Below, in pieces: positions 43,756 to 53,266 of a DNA stretch of 64,000 bases (its first letter is position 1; each line of letters starts with the position of its first letter). The notes under the pieces are model-generated. The model searched no databases. It saw nothing but the letters and a program-made list of their open reading frames with translations, and had not been told where the DNA came from. The stretch comes from Aristolochia californica. Taxonomy: Eukaryota; Streptophyta; Magnoliopsida; Piperales; Aristolochiaceae. Location: assembly GCA_029961685.1 (NCBI GenBank), contig JARWKL010000004.1, positions 32,741,645-32,805,644 on the forward strand. The letters are read 5' to 3'. A program made the translations under genes and the position numbers.

Positions 43756-46448
43756 GCCTCCCCCTCTTTCTGACGATTGAAGAACCTGATATATAAAAAC
43801 TAAAAAGAGTTCACAATCGCTAAAAATTCCTGACAATTTTTGGAATTATCTCTCTATTCATTTGTGCATTGTGCTTTTCCATTTTAGATGTATACTTTTT
43901 TCTTAAATCAAAACATGATTTTTCACTTTCCCTTCATATCGTAAAAAAAAAGGAATAAAAGGCAAATAGATCACAAAAAAATAAAAATTTTAGAGTTTAT
44001 GTATGGAAATATTTTAAAGAAATAAAAAAATGTAAGTAAAGAAAATTTATTCACACACCACAAATGAACACCAAATTTTTGTTATCCAAGTTTGGGAAAT
44101 CCCACTAGTTCTACCCTAATAGCTCGAAATTTTATAAGAAAGAGATTTTTTTACAAATGTTTTAAAAAATGGATATGCATGCTTGAAACATGTTAAGGAT
44201 GCAAATGACCAATGGATCCGAACATTTTAAAGAGAATAACATTAAATTCTCAAGTGAACGTGCGGTGGGATATTTACCTGAGTAAAACAAGCCATTATTT
44301 TGCCCATTTACAAAAAGTTGACCTAACGATCATAGATGATTGTAAAGTGTTTTATCATGCATGACGGGCTATATTTTTGTAAAGAATGACATATGGATTG
44401 GGAGTCAACACTCAGTTAAAAATCCCATGCCTCCCCCTCTTTCTGACGATTGAAGAACCTGATATATAAAAACTAAAAAGAGTTCACAATCACTAAAAAT
44501 TCCTGACAATTTTTGGAATTATCTCTCTATTCATTTGTGCATTGTGCTTTTCCATTTTAGATGTATACTTTTTTCTTAAATCAAAACATGATTTTTCACT
44601 TTCCCTTCATATCGTAAGAAAAAAGGAATAAAAGGCAAATAGATCACAAAAAAATAAAAATTTTAGAGTTTATGCATGGAAATATTTTAAAGAAATAAAA
44701 AAATGTAAGTAAAGAAAATTTATTCACACACCACAAATGAACACCAAATTTTTGTTATCCAAGTTTGGGAAATCCCACTAGTTCTACCCTAATAGCTCGA
44801 AATTTTATAAGAAAGAAATTTTTCTACAAATGTTTTAAAAAATGGATATGCATGCTTGAAACATGTTAAGGATGCAAATGACCAATGGATCCGAACATTT
44901 TAAAGAGAATAACATTAAATTCTCAAGTGAACGTGCGGTGGGATATTTACCTGAGTAAAACAAGCCATTATTTTGCCCATTTACAAAAAGTTGACCTAAC
45001 GATCATAGATGATTGTAAAGTGTTTTATCATGCATAACGGGCTATATTTTTGTAAAGAATGACATATGGATTGGGAGTCAACACTCAGTTAAAAATCCCA
45101 TGCCTCCCCCTCTTTCTGACGATTGAAGAACCTGATATATAAAAACTAAAAAGAGTTCACAATCGCTAAAAATTCCTGACAATTTTTGGAATTATCTCTC
45201 TATTCATTTGTGCATTGTGCTTTTCCATTTTAGATGTATACTTTTTTCTTAAATCAAAATATGATTTTTCACTTTCCCTTCATATCGTAAAAAAAAAAGG
45301 AATAAAAGGCAAATAGATCACAAAAAAATAAAAATTTTAGAGTTTATGTATGGAAATATTTTAAAGAAATAAAAAAATGTAAGTAAAGAAAATTTATTCA
45401 CACACCACAAATGAACACCAAATTTTTGTTATCCAAGTTTGGGAAATCCTACTAGTTCTACCCTAATAGCTCGAAATTTTATAAGAAAGAGATTTTTCTA
45501 CAAATGTTTTAAAAAATGGATATGCATGCTTGAAACATGTTAAGGATGCAAATGACCAATGGATCCGAACATTTTAAAGAGAATAACATTAAATTCTCAA
45601 GTGAACGTGCGGTGGGATATTTACCTGAGTAAAACAAGCCATTATTTTGCCCATTTACAAAAAGTTGACCTAACGATCATAGATGATTGTAAAGTGTTTT
45701 ATCATGCATAACGGGCTATATTTTTGTAAAGAATGACATATGGATTGGGAGTCAATACTCAGTTAAAAATCCCATGCCTCCCCCTCTTTCTGACGATTGA
45801 AGAACCTGATATATAAAAACTAAAAAGAGTTCACAATCGCTAAAAATTCCTGACAATTTTTGGAATTATCTCTCTATTCATTTGTGCATTTTGCTTTTCC
45901 ATTTTAGATGTATACTTTTTTCTTAAATCAAAACATGATTTTTCACTTTCCCTTCATATCGTAAAAAAAAAGGAATAAAAGGCAAATAGATCACAAAAAA
46001 ATAAAAATTTTAGAGTTTATGTATGGATATATTTTAAAGAAATAAAAAAATGTAAGTAAAGAAAATTTATTCACACACCACAAATGAACACCAAATTTTT
46101 GTTATCCAAGTTTGGGAAATCCCACTAGTTCTACCCTAATAGCTCGAAATTTTATAAGAAAGAGATTTTTCTAAAAATGTTTTAAAAAATGGATATGCAT
46201 GCTTGAAACATGTTAAGGATGCAAATGACCAATGGATCCGAACATTTTAAAGAGAATAACATTAAATTCTCAAGTGAACGTGCGGTGGGATATTTACCTG
46301 AGTAAAACAAGCCATTATTTTGCCCATTTACAAAAAGTTGACCTAACGATCATAGATGATTGTAAAGTGTTTTATCATGCATAACGGGCTATATTTTTGT
46401 AAAGAATGACATATGGATTGGGAGTCAACACTCAGTTAAAAATCCCAT
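43756..46448. repeat. Homogenised satellite block, four near-identical units
   Basis: Four units of 673, 673, 674 and 673 bp share private variants (CCATGCCTCCCCCTC, TTCTGACGATTGAAGAACC, AATTCCTGACAATTTTTGG, CATATCGTAA, GAACATTTTAAAG) and differ at few positions. The rest of the array is far more diverged. Confidence 0.9.
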
Positions 46449-47242
46449 GCCTCCCCCTCTTTCTGACGATTGAAGAACCGGATATATAAAAACTAAAAAG
46501 AGTTCACAATCCCTAAAAATTCTTGACAAATTTTGGAATTATCTCTCTATTGATTTGTGCATTGTGCTTTTCCATTTTAGATGTATACTTTTTTCTTAAA
46601 TCAAAACATGAATTTTCACTTTCCCTTCATCTCGTAAAAAAAAAAGGAATAAAAGGCAAATAGATCACAACAAAATAAAAATTTTAGAGTTTATGTATGG
46701 AAATATTTTAAAGAAATAAACAAAAGTAAGTAAAGAAAATTTATTCACACACCACAAATGAACACCAAAGTTTTGTTATCCAAGTTTGGGAAATCCCACT
46801 AGCTCTACCCTAATAGCTCGAAATTTTATACGAAAGAGATTTTTCTACACATGTTTTAAAAAATGGATATGCATGCTTGAAACATGTTAAGGAAGCAAAT
46901 GACCAATGGATCCAAACCTTTTAAAGAGAATAACATTAAATTCTCAAGTGAACATGCGGTGGGATATTTACCCAAGTCAAACAAGCAATTATTTTGCCCA
47001 TTTACAAAAAGCTGACCTAACGATCATAGATGATTGTAAAGTGCATAACGGGCTATATTTTTGTAAGAAATGACTTATGGATTGGGAGCCAACACTCAGT
47101 TAAAAATCCCCTACCTCTCCCTTTTTCCGACGATTACAGAACCTGATTTAAATAAAAAGAGTTTACAATCCCTAAAAATTATAGACACTTTTAGGAATTA
47201 TCTCTCTCTACATTTGTTCATTGTGCATTTCGATTTTAGATG

Positions 47243-48260
47243 TCTAGCCATAGAAAAAATACCGAGTTGTGCTAAGTCAAATAGTAGACCAATATATTCG
47301 AGTCATAGAAGAAATATGTATAAAACTTTGACATGTATACCAAGGTAGAAAATAAGTAGGCCATGTCTGAGTTGACTCACTGAGTTGACCCGAATCGGGT
47401 TGACCTAGACCGAGTTGGTACGAGTTGACTTGGTCATGAACAAGAGTATGCTCGGTTCGGCAAGTATGCTGGGTTGACGGGAACTCGGCCGGTCCGGTTG
47501 AACAGGTGAGTGTCAACTCTAATTAATTGAGGTTTCCTCACTTTGGAAACATGAAATCGGCAGTCATCTTCTTCTTCTTTTGTGCCGAAGAACTCTCGGA
47601 GGATACAATCTAGAAACGGCAACTCAATGCTGGTGATTGCCGAGCGGAGTAGGATGATCAATAGAGTTACCTCTGTGACTTCCGAAAGAATAGTAGGAAT
47701 GACTGAACCTTTCTGAACTTGATTGCTGCATTAGGATTGAATAGCAGAGATACGAGGTAGAACCTTTCGAATAGAGACGACAGCCAGCCCTGCAACTTTC
47801 TAGACAAAGCATAGATAAATGGAGAGCTTTTCAATTTTTTTTCAATCCAGCTGTTAATGACATGCAACCGCAACATAGTAACTCAGAAGAAACAACAACT
47901 CAGTGATAATTCAGGGAGAACATTGGTCGTTGTCTTCATTGGCACCAATCAACAGTCTTCTTCTTCTTCAGGTACGACGCCAAATATTTTCTTCTCTGTC
48001 GATCTATTTGGAGCCGACGAAGATGATCGTCAGAGCGAGAGCTAGTGAGACAGAGATTTATCATTCAGCTTAATATTAAGAGATACAGTAACAAAAAAAT
48101 TTCTGAATGCTGGGATCATCGAGCAAAATAAATAATAGTAGAGTGATGCTCGTAGTCTCGGGCTGGATGCACAAAGAAGCAGGCAAAATAATGTCTCAGT
48201 AGCAGGGTGGCCAGCCAAGGGTTGAGCTTATGCTCGTACGCCAATTGCTGTAGGACAGAT
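47243..48260. other. Unclassified repeat-like DNA right of the satellite
   Basis: No supported gene. A run of GAGTTGACTCACTGAGTTGACC-like words (near 47371-47430, split by mutations) is common in plant LTRs. Since 50390-50720 resembles the right end of the family Z element, this stretch is probably the left half of the same element, split by the insertion at 48261. Confidence 0.35.
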
Positions 48261-48574
48261 TGATATGCCTGGATCTAACACAGGGAGGAAGACAATGAGT
48301 CGGAAGGAGCTCTGTGAGGGTTTAAGCTTTTGAAGGAGCTCCACCCTTGTACCTTGTGAGAGAGAGAACCTAATCTCATTTACACTATGCTCAATTTCTT
48401 CCTCTTACATTCAAATGACGCCCTTATAAAGATCAGGAACGTCCCTTACACAACCAACGTAAAGCCATAGTTCTAAAGGGAAAATACATCAATGCCACTA
48501 AGATAAAAAAAGAAAATTACATAAGTCACCCTCTACGTCTACCTGCTAATATGGATGCTATGGAGTCCATAACA

Positions 48575-49100
48575 TCACTCCCCTCCAGGAGAACTAGTTT
48601 GCCCTCAAGCTCGAAGGTAGGTGTGCGGGCCTGTGCGGACAACGCCACCCATGCACAAGTGTCAACCGTGGTCTCCATGTCAGCCGTTTGTACGACAAAG
48701 CTAGAGCATCCAACCAGAGGAGGAAAACAATTTTTTTTACATGTAGGAATCCGTGCAAAATGTCGCTACATATCCCTAAGCAGCATATCTGGTGGTACAC
48801 ATCATCTGTTGTGCAGCAGGCCGAGTCCATTGGTGTGAAAACCTGCATCTTCCAATCTACAACCTTCATGGGGACAACCCTGTGGAGGGATGAGTTCGGA
48901 CTGAACACAAGTACCCTGACAATAAAAGCTGGCAGAGTCACCCTAAGGACTTTGACATGCAGGGCATGAAATTGGGTAGCAACAGTAGACGCCCAACAGA
49001 TCAGGGGTTGGACAGGTTCCATTTGTGACACCACTTGGAAGTTCAGAATCCAAACAGGATTGGAGTGATTGAGAAGTACTGGTGTCTATCCCAGGTTGGC
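48575..49100 (-). pseudogene. Captured sequence, unassigned, Cys-rich in one frame
   Basis: The longest frame (48594-49034, 146 codons) does not look like a known protein. Another frame near 48890-49020 reads CYPISCPACQSP, a stop, then SASFYCQGTC, a spacing of Cys that could be a zinc-binding domain such as the one at the start of type 1 methionine aminopeptidases. That is a guess. Confidence 0.25.
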
Positions 49101-49139
49101 CAGTGTACCTGCAGTTAACTTAGGATGAGTTTGGCTTCC

Positions 49140-49786
49140 ATTAGAAATGACTGAGTTTCCAAGCATCAGAAGCTGAGAAACAGCATTGCAACAGAGTTCT
49201 GAAAGCATGTGGACACCCTCTGAGTGAATAGTTTCAAGTCTATCAGCAGTACGATCAATTATTTATTTAGTAGCAAGGCCACCGAGGGCAGCTGCAAACT
49301 CTGCAGCCATATCAGCTGCCTTGTTGACACTTGCATAACACAACACGTTCATCTCACCACCGCTCCCACCTTTAATGATCTCAATGTTTGTTCATTTGTC
49401 GGGATGCACAATGTGAGCATCCATTTCAGTATTCAAGCTAAAAATTTACCTAACTGGCTTAATTGTGGTATCATAAAATGACTTCTGCTGTGATGATAAT
49501 TTTGTGCTCCTCCAATTGAATAAAAGACTGAAATGGGTTGACAAGGCTTCCAATTCCTCAAGTTGTACAGGTCCTCCATAGATGTAAAAGCATCGGTCAA
49601 ATGTGGCCGCCTCAAAATGTTCAACAACAGTTTCAAGATCAGCTGCTTTTCAATTCTGCTCAACCTCAATACCAGTCTCACAAATCAGTAGCGTCATAGT
49701 CTCCTTGCCAACAAGTTCAAGAACCGGCATACCTTTTGTATTCAATGCTTTACCACTCTCTATCAGAGATGGAGTTAGAGAACCAG
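49140..49786 (-). pseudogene. Captured plant FAM114/DUF719-like gene fragment, intronless
   Basis: Minus-strand reading, with stops and small shifts: GMPVLELVGKETMTLLICET, GIEVEQN, then AATFDRCFYIYGGPVQLEEL, EALSTHFSLLFN, LSSQQKSFYD, IFSLNTEMDA, NKAADMAAEFAAALGGLATK, DRTADRLETIHSEGVHMLSE and NAVSQLLMLGNSVISN. This order matches, from memory, a conserved plant family with the FAM114 (DUF719) domain. About 190 residues without introns suggest an mRNA copy. Stops near EQN, PVR, DK and ATK make it dead. Its 5' side joins a TRIM LTR at 49787. Confidence 0.7.
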
Positions 49787-50075
49787 CTAGCCAATACTAC
49801 CCAAAAGATCGGCCTATCAGGAGCAGAAGATATAGGTACTTAACCCAGGACCATAACATCACACCCACAGTTGCGAGGCTGACGCCCACGGAGGCCAACA
49901 CTGGACACGGCCCACTTCTGATGACGACCCACTCTAGTGATGGCCCATGGTGTGGGAACACACTCTGGTCACCCTTTTCGCTAGGTCGCCCCCTCCGCCT
50001 AGGGCTACACCTCCACACGCTACTTGCAACACACAGGACTCAAACCCGCGATGTAGCGCTAGCTCTGATACTAGT
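49787..50075 (-). mobile_element. TRIM LTR and inside forming the leader of the chimeric element
   Basis: 49787-49858 is a TRIM LTR missing TGTTAAGCAC at its left end. 49859-50075 is a 217-bp TRIM inside of the same subtype as 59592-59810, with B-box-like TTTGAGTCC (50036-50044, minus) and the primer site at 50062-50075. The next base begins the host LTR, so there is no second TRIM LTR. Confidence 0.85.
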
Positions 50076-50389
50076 TGATATGCCCGGATCTAACACAGGG
50101 AGGAAGATGATGAGTAGGAAGGAGCTTAGTGACGTTTTGATCTTTTGAAGGAGCTCCACCCTTAGGCCTCGTGAGAGAGAGAACCCAATCTCATTTACAC
50201 TATGCTCAATTTCTTCTTCTTACATTCAAATGACGCCCTTATAAAGATCAGGAACGTCCCTTACACAACCAATGTAAAGCCATAGTTCTAAAGGGAAATT
50301 ACATCAATGCCACTAAGAGAAAATAAGAAAGTTACGTAAGTCACCCTCTACGTCTACGTGTTATTCTGGATGCTATGGAGTCCATAACA

Positions 50390-50742
50390 CGGATACACCT
50401 AAAAAACAAAAAGTTAGCCCAAGAAACCTCTTCTATAGAAGGTGAATGAGCAGTCCCCACTCAGGAACTAGCACTAAGCAAGGTCTCACAAAGAGGGTAG
50501 CAGCAAAAAAAATCAAACATTAAAAACTAATATCTAGCAACTATGGAAATAAAAACCCACGAAGAATGAGACATGAAAAACCATAGTCGGAGTCCTGAAA
50601 ATCAAAGCTCAGGATTCCATGGATTTAGGTCATGGAGAAAAAGAGAAAGGGACCCATTGGAAGAAAAATAGAGGAAGAAGAGGTTATGGACCTTATTCCT
50701 AACCCTACCTTTTTCTTTTCTTTCACAATTATTATTATTTCT
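50390..50742 (-). mobile_element. Right part of family Z element
   Basis: GTCCTGAAAATCAAAGCTCAGGATTCCATGG-like DNA near 50590 (split here by mutations) matches 13750-13800, where a primer site and LTR start. Noncoding. A pyrimidine-rich stretch near 50708-50730 follows. Confidence 0.45.
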
Positions 50743-50994
50743 CTCGTTAGTTTGGAATTAAGGCATCTAATTCCTAACAAATGGTATCAGAGCTTTGGTT
50801 CATAATTGAGAGCCATGGCTGGAAGAGAAGGATCAACATTTGGAATCAACAAGATGATGGTATGGATTTTGCATTTTGGAGGATGCAGATTGAAGATTAT
50901 CTATATCGTAAAAAGTTGTACACACCACTTTTTGATATGAAACCAGAAGGTATGAAAGATGATGAATAGAATCTTCTCGATAGACAGGTGTTGG
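50743..50994 (+). pseudogene. Copia LTR end, primer site and gag start, broken
   Basis: The LTR end TCTAATTCCTAACA stops at 50779. AATGGTATCAGAGC follows, then ATG at 50815 (MAGREGSTF, INK). A small deletion after INK shifts the frame. The gag continues as GMDFAFWRMQIEDYLY and MKPEGMKDDE with a TAG at 50967-50969, then LLDRQVL. It is the same family as 8264-9389 but on the other strand. It is cut at 50995 by an inverted LTR. Confidence 0.8.
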
Positions 50995-51330
50995 TGTTAG
51001 GAATTAGACACCCTAATTCCAAACTAATGTGAGCAATAATAATAATCACATAAGAAGGAAAATCAAGCATGGAAATACACAACAAGATTTATACAGGTAT
51101 GCCTCAAGGTGAGACTACGTCCTGTCTTCCACCGTTGCAGAATCACTATGAAGATGAAATATTTTACAAGAGAGATTGCACACACTTACAGGTGTTTTTT
51201 CTCTAACCTCTCTTGACTGCAACTGATGCTCCTCAGATGATAAAACACTAACATCTGCACCCCAAGTATAAAGAGGAAACTAGGGCAAACGTGATACTGA
51301 TTCAATATAAGGTGTTGATTAGGCTCCACA
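50995..51330 (-). mobile_element. Copia 3' LTR (336 bp), inverted relative to the gag start beside it
   Basis: It starts TGTTAGGAATTAGACACCC and ends GGCTCCACA. ACTTAAAAATCTCCCACTTGG (purine tract on the minus strand) follows to the right. The LTR at 9425 is the same family. Confidence 0.8.
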
Positions 51331-51355
51331 ACTTAAAAATCTCCCACTTGGAGAC

Positions 51356-51480
51356 TAATCCATTATCAATATCTCCTCTACATTGGAAAAAAAATATCAA
51401 TCCATAGAGAGAAGTCCAACTGAAGTTGCACACAATTTCAATTTCTCAATTGTAACAATCTTTGTCAATATATCAACTGT
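51356..51480 (-). pseudogene. Copia RNase H tail fragment
   Basis: Minus-strand VDILTKIVTIEKLKLCATSV matches the end of copia pol, just before the purine tract of the LTR at 50995. It joins a different copia's RT near 51480, so most of RNase H is absent. Confidence 0.6.
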
Positions 51481-52494
51481 AGAAGTTAGGAATACCCAAA
51501 TCTTTAGTCTTGAACTCTTTACATATCATATTCTTCACTTCTTGTATACTATGAGTATCATTCCCAGTCAAGTTAATATCATCAACATACACGGCCAATA
51601 ATATCTTCCCTTTCATAGTATCTTTAACATGTACTGAGTGATCAACCCAGCACCTATGAAAGCCAAATTGTAGAAGCGCTTCACTGATTTATCAAACCAG
51701 GCCCGAGGGGACTGTTTAAGCCCATATAAAGATTTCTTCAACCGGCATACGAACTCCCCCTCAACCACATATCCTGGTGGCTGGACCATATAAATTTCTT
51801 CATGTATATCACCATTTAAAAATGCATTTTTTACATCAAGCTGATATACTGGCCAGGATGAGTCAGCAGCCATAGAGAGGATGATACGTACTGAGTTCAG
51901 TTTTGCAACCGGAGAGAAAGTCTCTTCATCATCTATCCCATAGCACTGAGTATAACCTTTTGCAACTAGGCGTACTTTAAGGTGAGAAACCAACCCATCT
52001 GGATTGTGTTTCACTGAAAAAACCCATCTGCAACCAATCAGTCCTTTACCTTTTGAGAGCGATGCCAATGTCCATGTTTGATTTTCATATAATGCATCTG
52101 TTTCTTCATCCATAGCCACCTTCCATCCTGGATGCTTCAGGGCATCATGATAGGATTGTGGTATAGAAACAGAAAAAAGAGAAGCAAAAAACTGAACACA
52201 CTCAGAAGATAAGCGATGAGAAGACATAAAATTGGCAATTGGATGATATGTAGTACAAGAACTGGTTTCCTTTCGTAATGCAATAGGTTGAGTATAAAAT
52301 TCAGGCCCAAATATAGGAGGAGGAGAAAGACTTACCTCAGGAGGATCGGACAACTCCACAGGTGAGCGGATGGCCGATGCTTCTGGGGGATTGAGTAATA
52401 TCTTCATTAAACTACACAAGTGGACATGGAATGGTAGAAGGAAATGGAAACCCTGGAGGAGCCTCATGTCAGGAGTAGAAAGAAGTGTCTCCAA
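51481..52494 (-). pseudogene. Ty1/copia reverse transcriptase
   Basis: Open piece 51613-52494 holds the RVT_2 landmarks: SYHDALKHPGWKVAMDEE, NQTWTL, GCRWVFSVKHNPDG, RLVAKGYTQCYGIDDEETFS, VYQLDVKNAFLNGDIHEEIY, MVQPPGY and CRLKKSLYGLKQSPRAW. After a frame change near 51610 the catalytic motif LAVYVDDINLTGND and GNDTHSIQEVKNM-like residues follow. RNase H of this element is lost. Confidence 0.9.
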
Positions 52495-52885
52495 AGAAAG
52501 TCACATCCAGAGATACCATCAACCTCCGAAGTGTAGGATTATAACAAATATATCCTTTCCGAGTTCGAGAATACCCCCAAAAAATACACCTTAGAGACCG
52601 AGGATCAAGTTTACTTTTATGTGGTGAAGTATCATGAACCAAACTTTTTCAACCAAATACTTTAAGAGGAAGAGAACAAAACAAAATACGGAGTTTGATT
52701 TCTAAGTACTGATGACGGTAACCTATTGATGAGAAAGCATGCTGTAAGAATAGCATATGGCCAATAAAAGTAGGGTACCTTCACGGAGTAGAGGAGGCCC
52801 CGAGCAACTTCAAGGAGGTGACAATTCTTTCTTCCAGCAACACCACTTTGTTGAGGGGTATAGGCACATGATGTTTGATGAAGAA
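52495..52885 (-). pseudogene. Copia integrase end and linker, right of the chromovirus insertion in sense
   Basis: Minus-strand reading gives LLHQTSCAYTPQQ, GVAGRKNCHLLEVARG, then CFLINRLPSS-like residues with several stops. It continues the core interrupted at 57998. The first residues come directly after the duplication GCCCA. Confidence 0.75.
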
Positions 52886-52890
52886 GCCCA

Positions 52891-53266
52891 TGTTAGGTTC
52901 TCTTGCCATGGATCGAGTCACCCGGCGATCTCCTCTAGCTTCCATATTGGCTGACGAAGAAGAGAAGGATTTGGGGGTCTTAGAACGCCCAATGATGTAG
53001 GAACGTGAGCTTTTGAAGGAGCACCAACCTTAGGCCTCCTTAGAGAGAGTACCAGATCGTGTCTCAGCTAATTGATCAATACTTGTCTTTCCTTTCATCA
53101 CTTAACGCCCTAAATAGATCGGGAAAACATCTAAGGTTCTATAATTACAATTAGACCCTTATTGAACCTCTAATTACATTTAAACCCCTAAGGTACTGAA
53201 ATACAAGTTTACTCCATCTATTATCTTCTTCTGTTCGCCACTCTTGATGCTATGGAGTCCATAACA
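52891..53266 (-). mobile_element. 3' LTR of the full-length chromovirus
   Basis: It starts TGTTAGGTTCTCTTGCC and ends GTCCATAACA. The CCCTAAATAG box is near 53109. Confidence 0.95.

Larger units (their letters stand above)
37050..47242. repeat. Satellite array, about 670-bp monomer, 15 full units plus a partial one
   Basis: Using the GCCTCCCCCT motif as phase, units start near 37056, 37731, 38408, 39071, 39738, 40411, 41073, 41748, 42422, 43097, 43756, 44429, 45102, 45776, 46449 and 47113. Spacings are 659-677 bp. The unit is AT-rich and has no long frame. It contains GGATATGCATGCTTGAAACA and GGAATTATCTCTCT in nearly every copy. All units point the same way. The array ends within TTTTAGATGT at 47242. 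No retrotransposon interrupts it. Confidence 0.95.
48261..50389 (-). mobile_element. Gene-capturing TRIM-chimeric LTR element, 2.13 kb, duplication CAGAT/CGGAT
   Basis: LTRs 48261-48574 and 50076-50389, 314 bp each, start TGATATGCC and end GTCCATAACA. Flanks are CAGAT (48256-48260) and CGGAT (50390-50394), one mismatch. In sense order: 5' LTR, primer site (CTAGTATCAGAGC), TRIM inside, TRIM LTR lacking its last 10 bases, a FAM114-like gene piece, a second unassigned piece, purine tract CTCCTGGAGGGGAGTGA, 3' LTR. No retroviral gene is present. The LTR shares GCTTTTGAAGGAGCTCCA with the chromovirus LTR at 52891. Confidence 0.85.

Noticed and set aside
37050..47242. CRISPR-like array
   Set aside because: Units are about 670 bp, near-identical end to end, without short repeats separated by unique spacers, and the setting is a plant genome.
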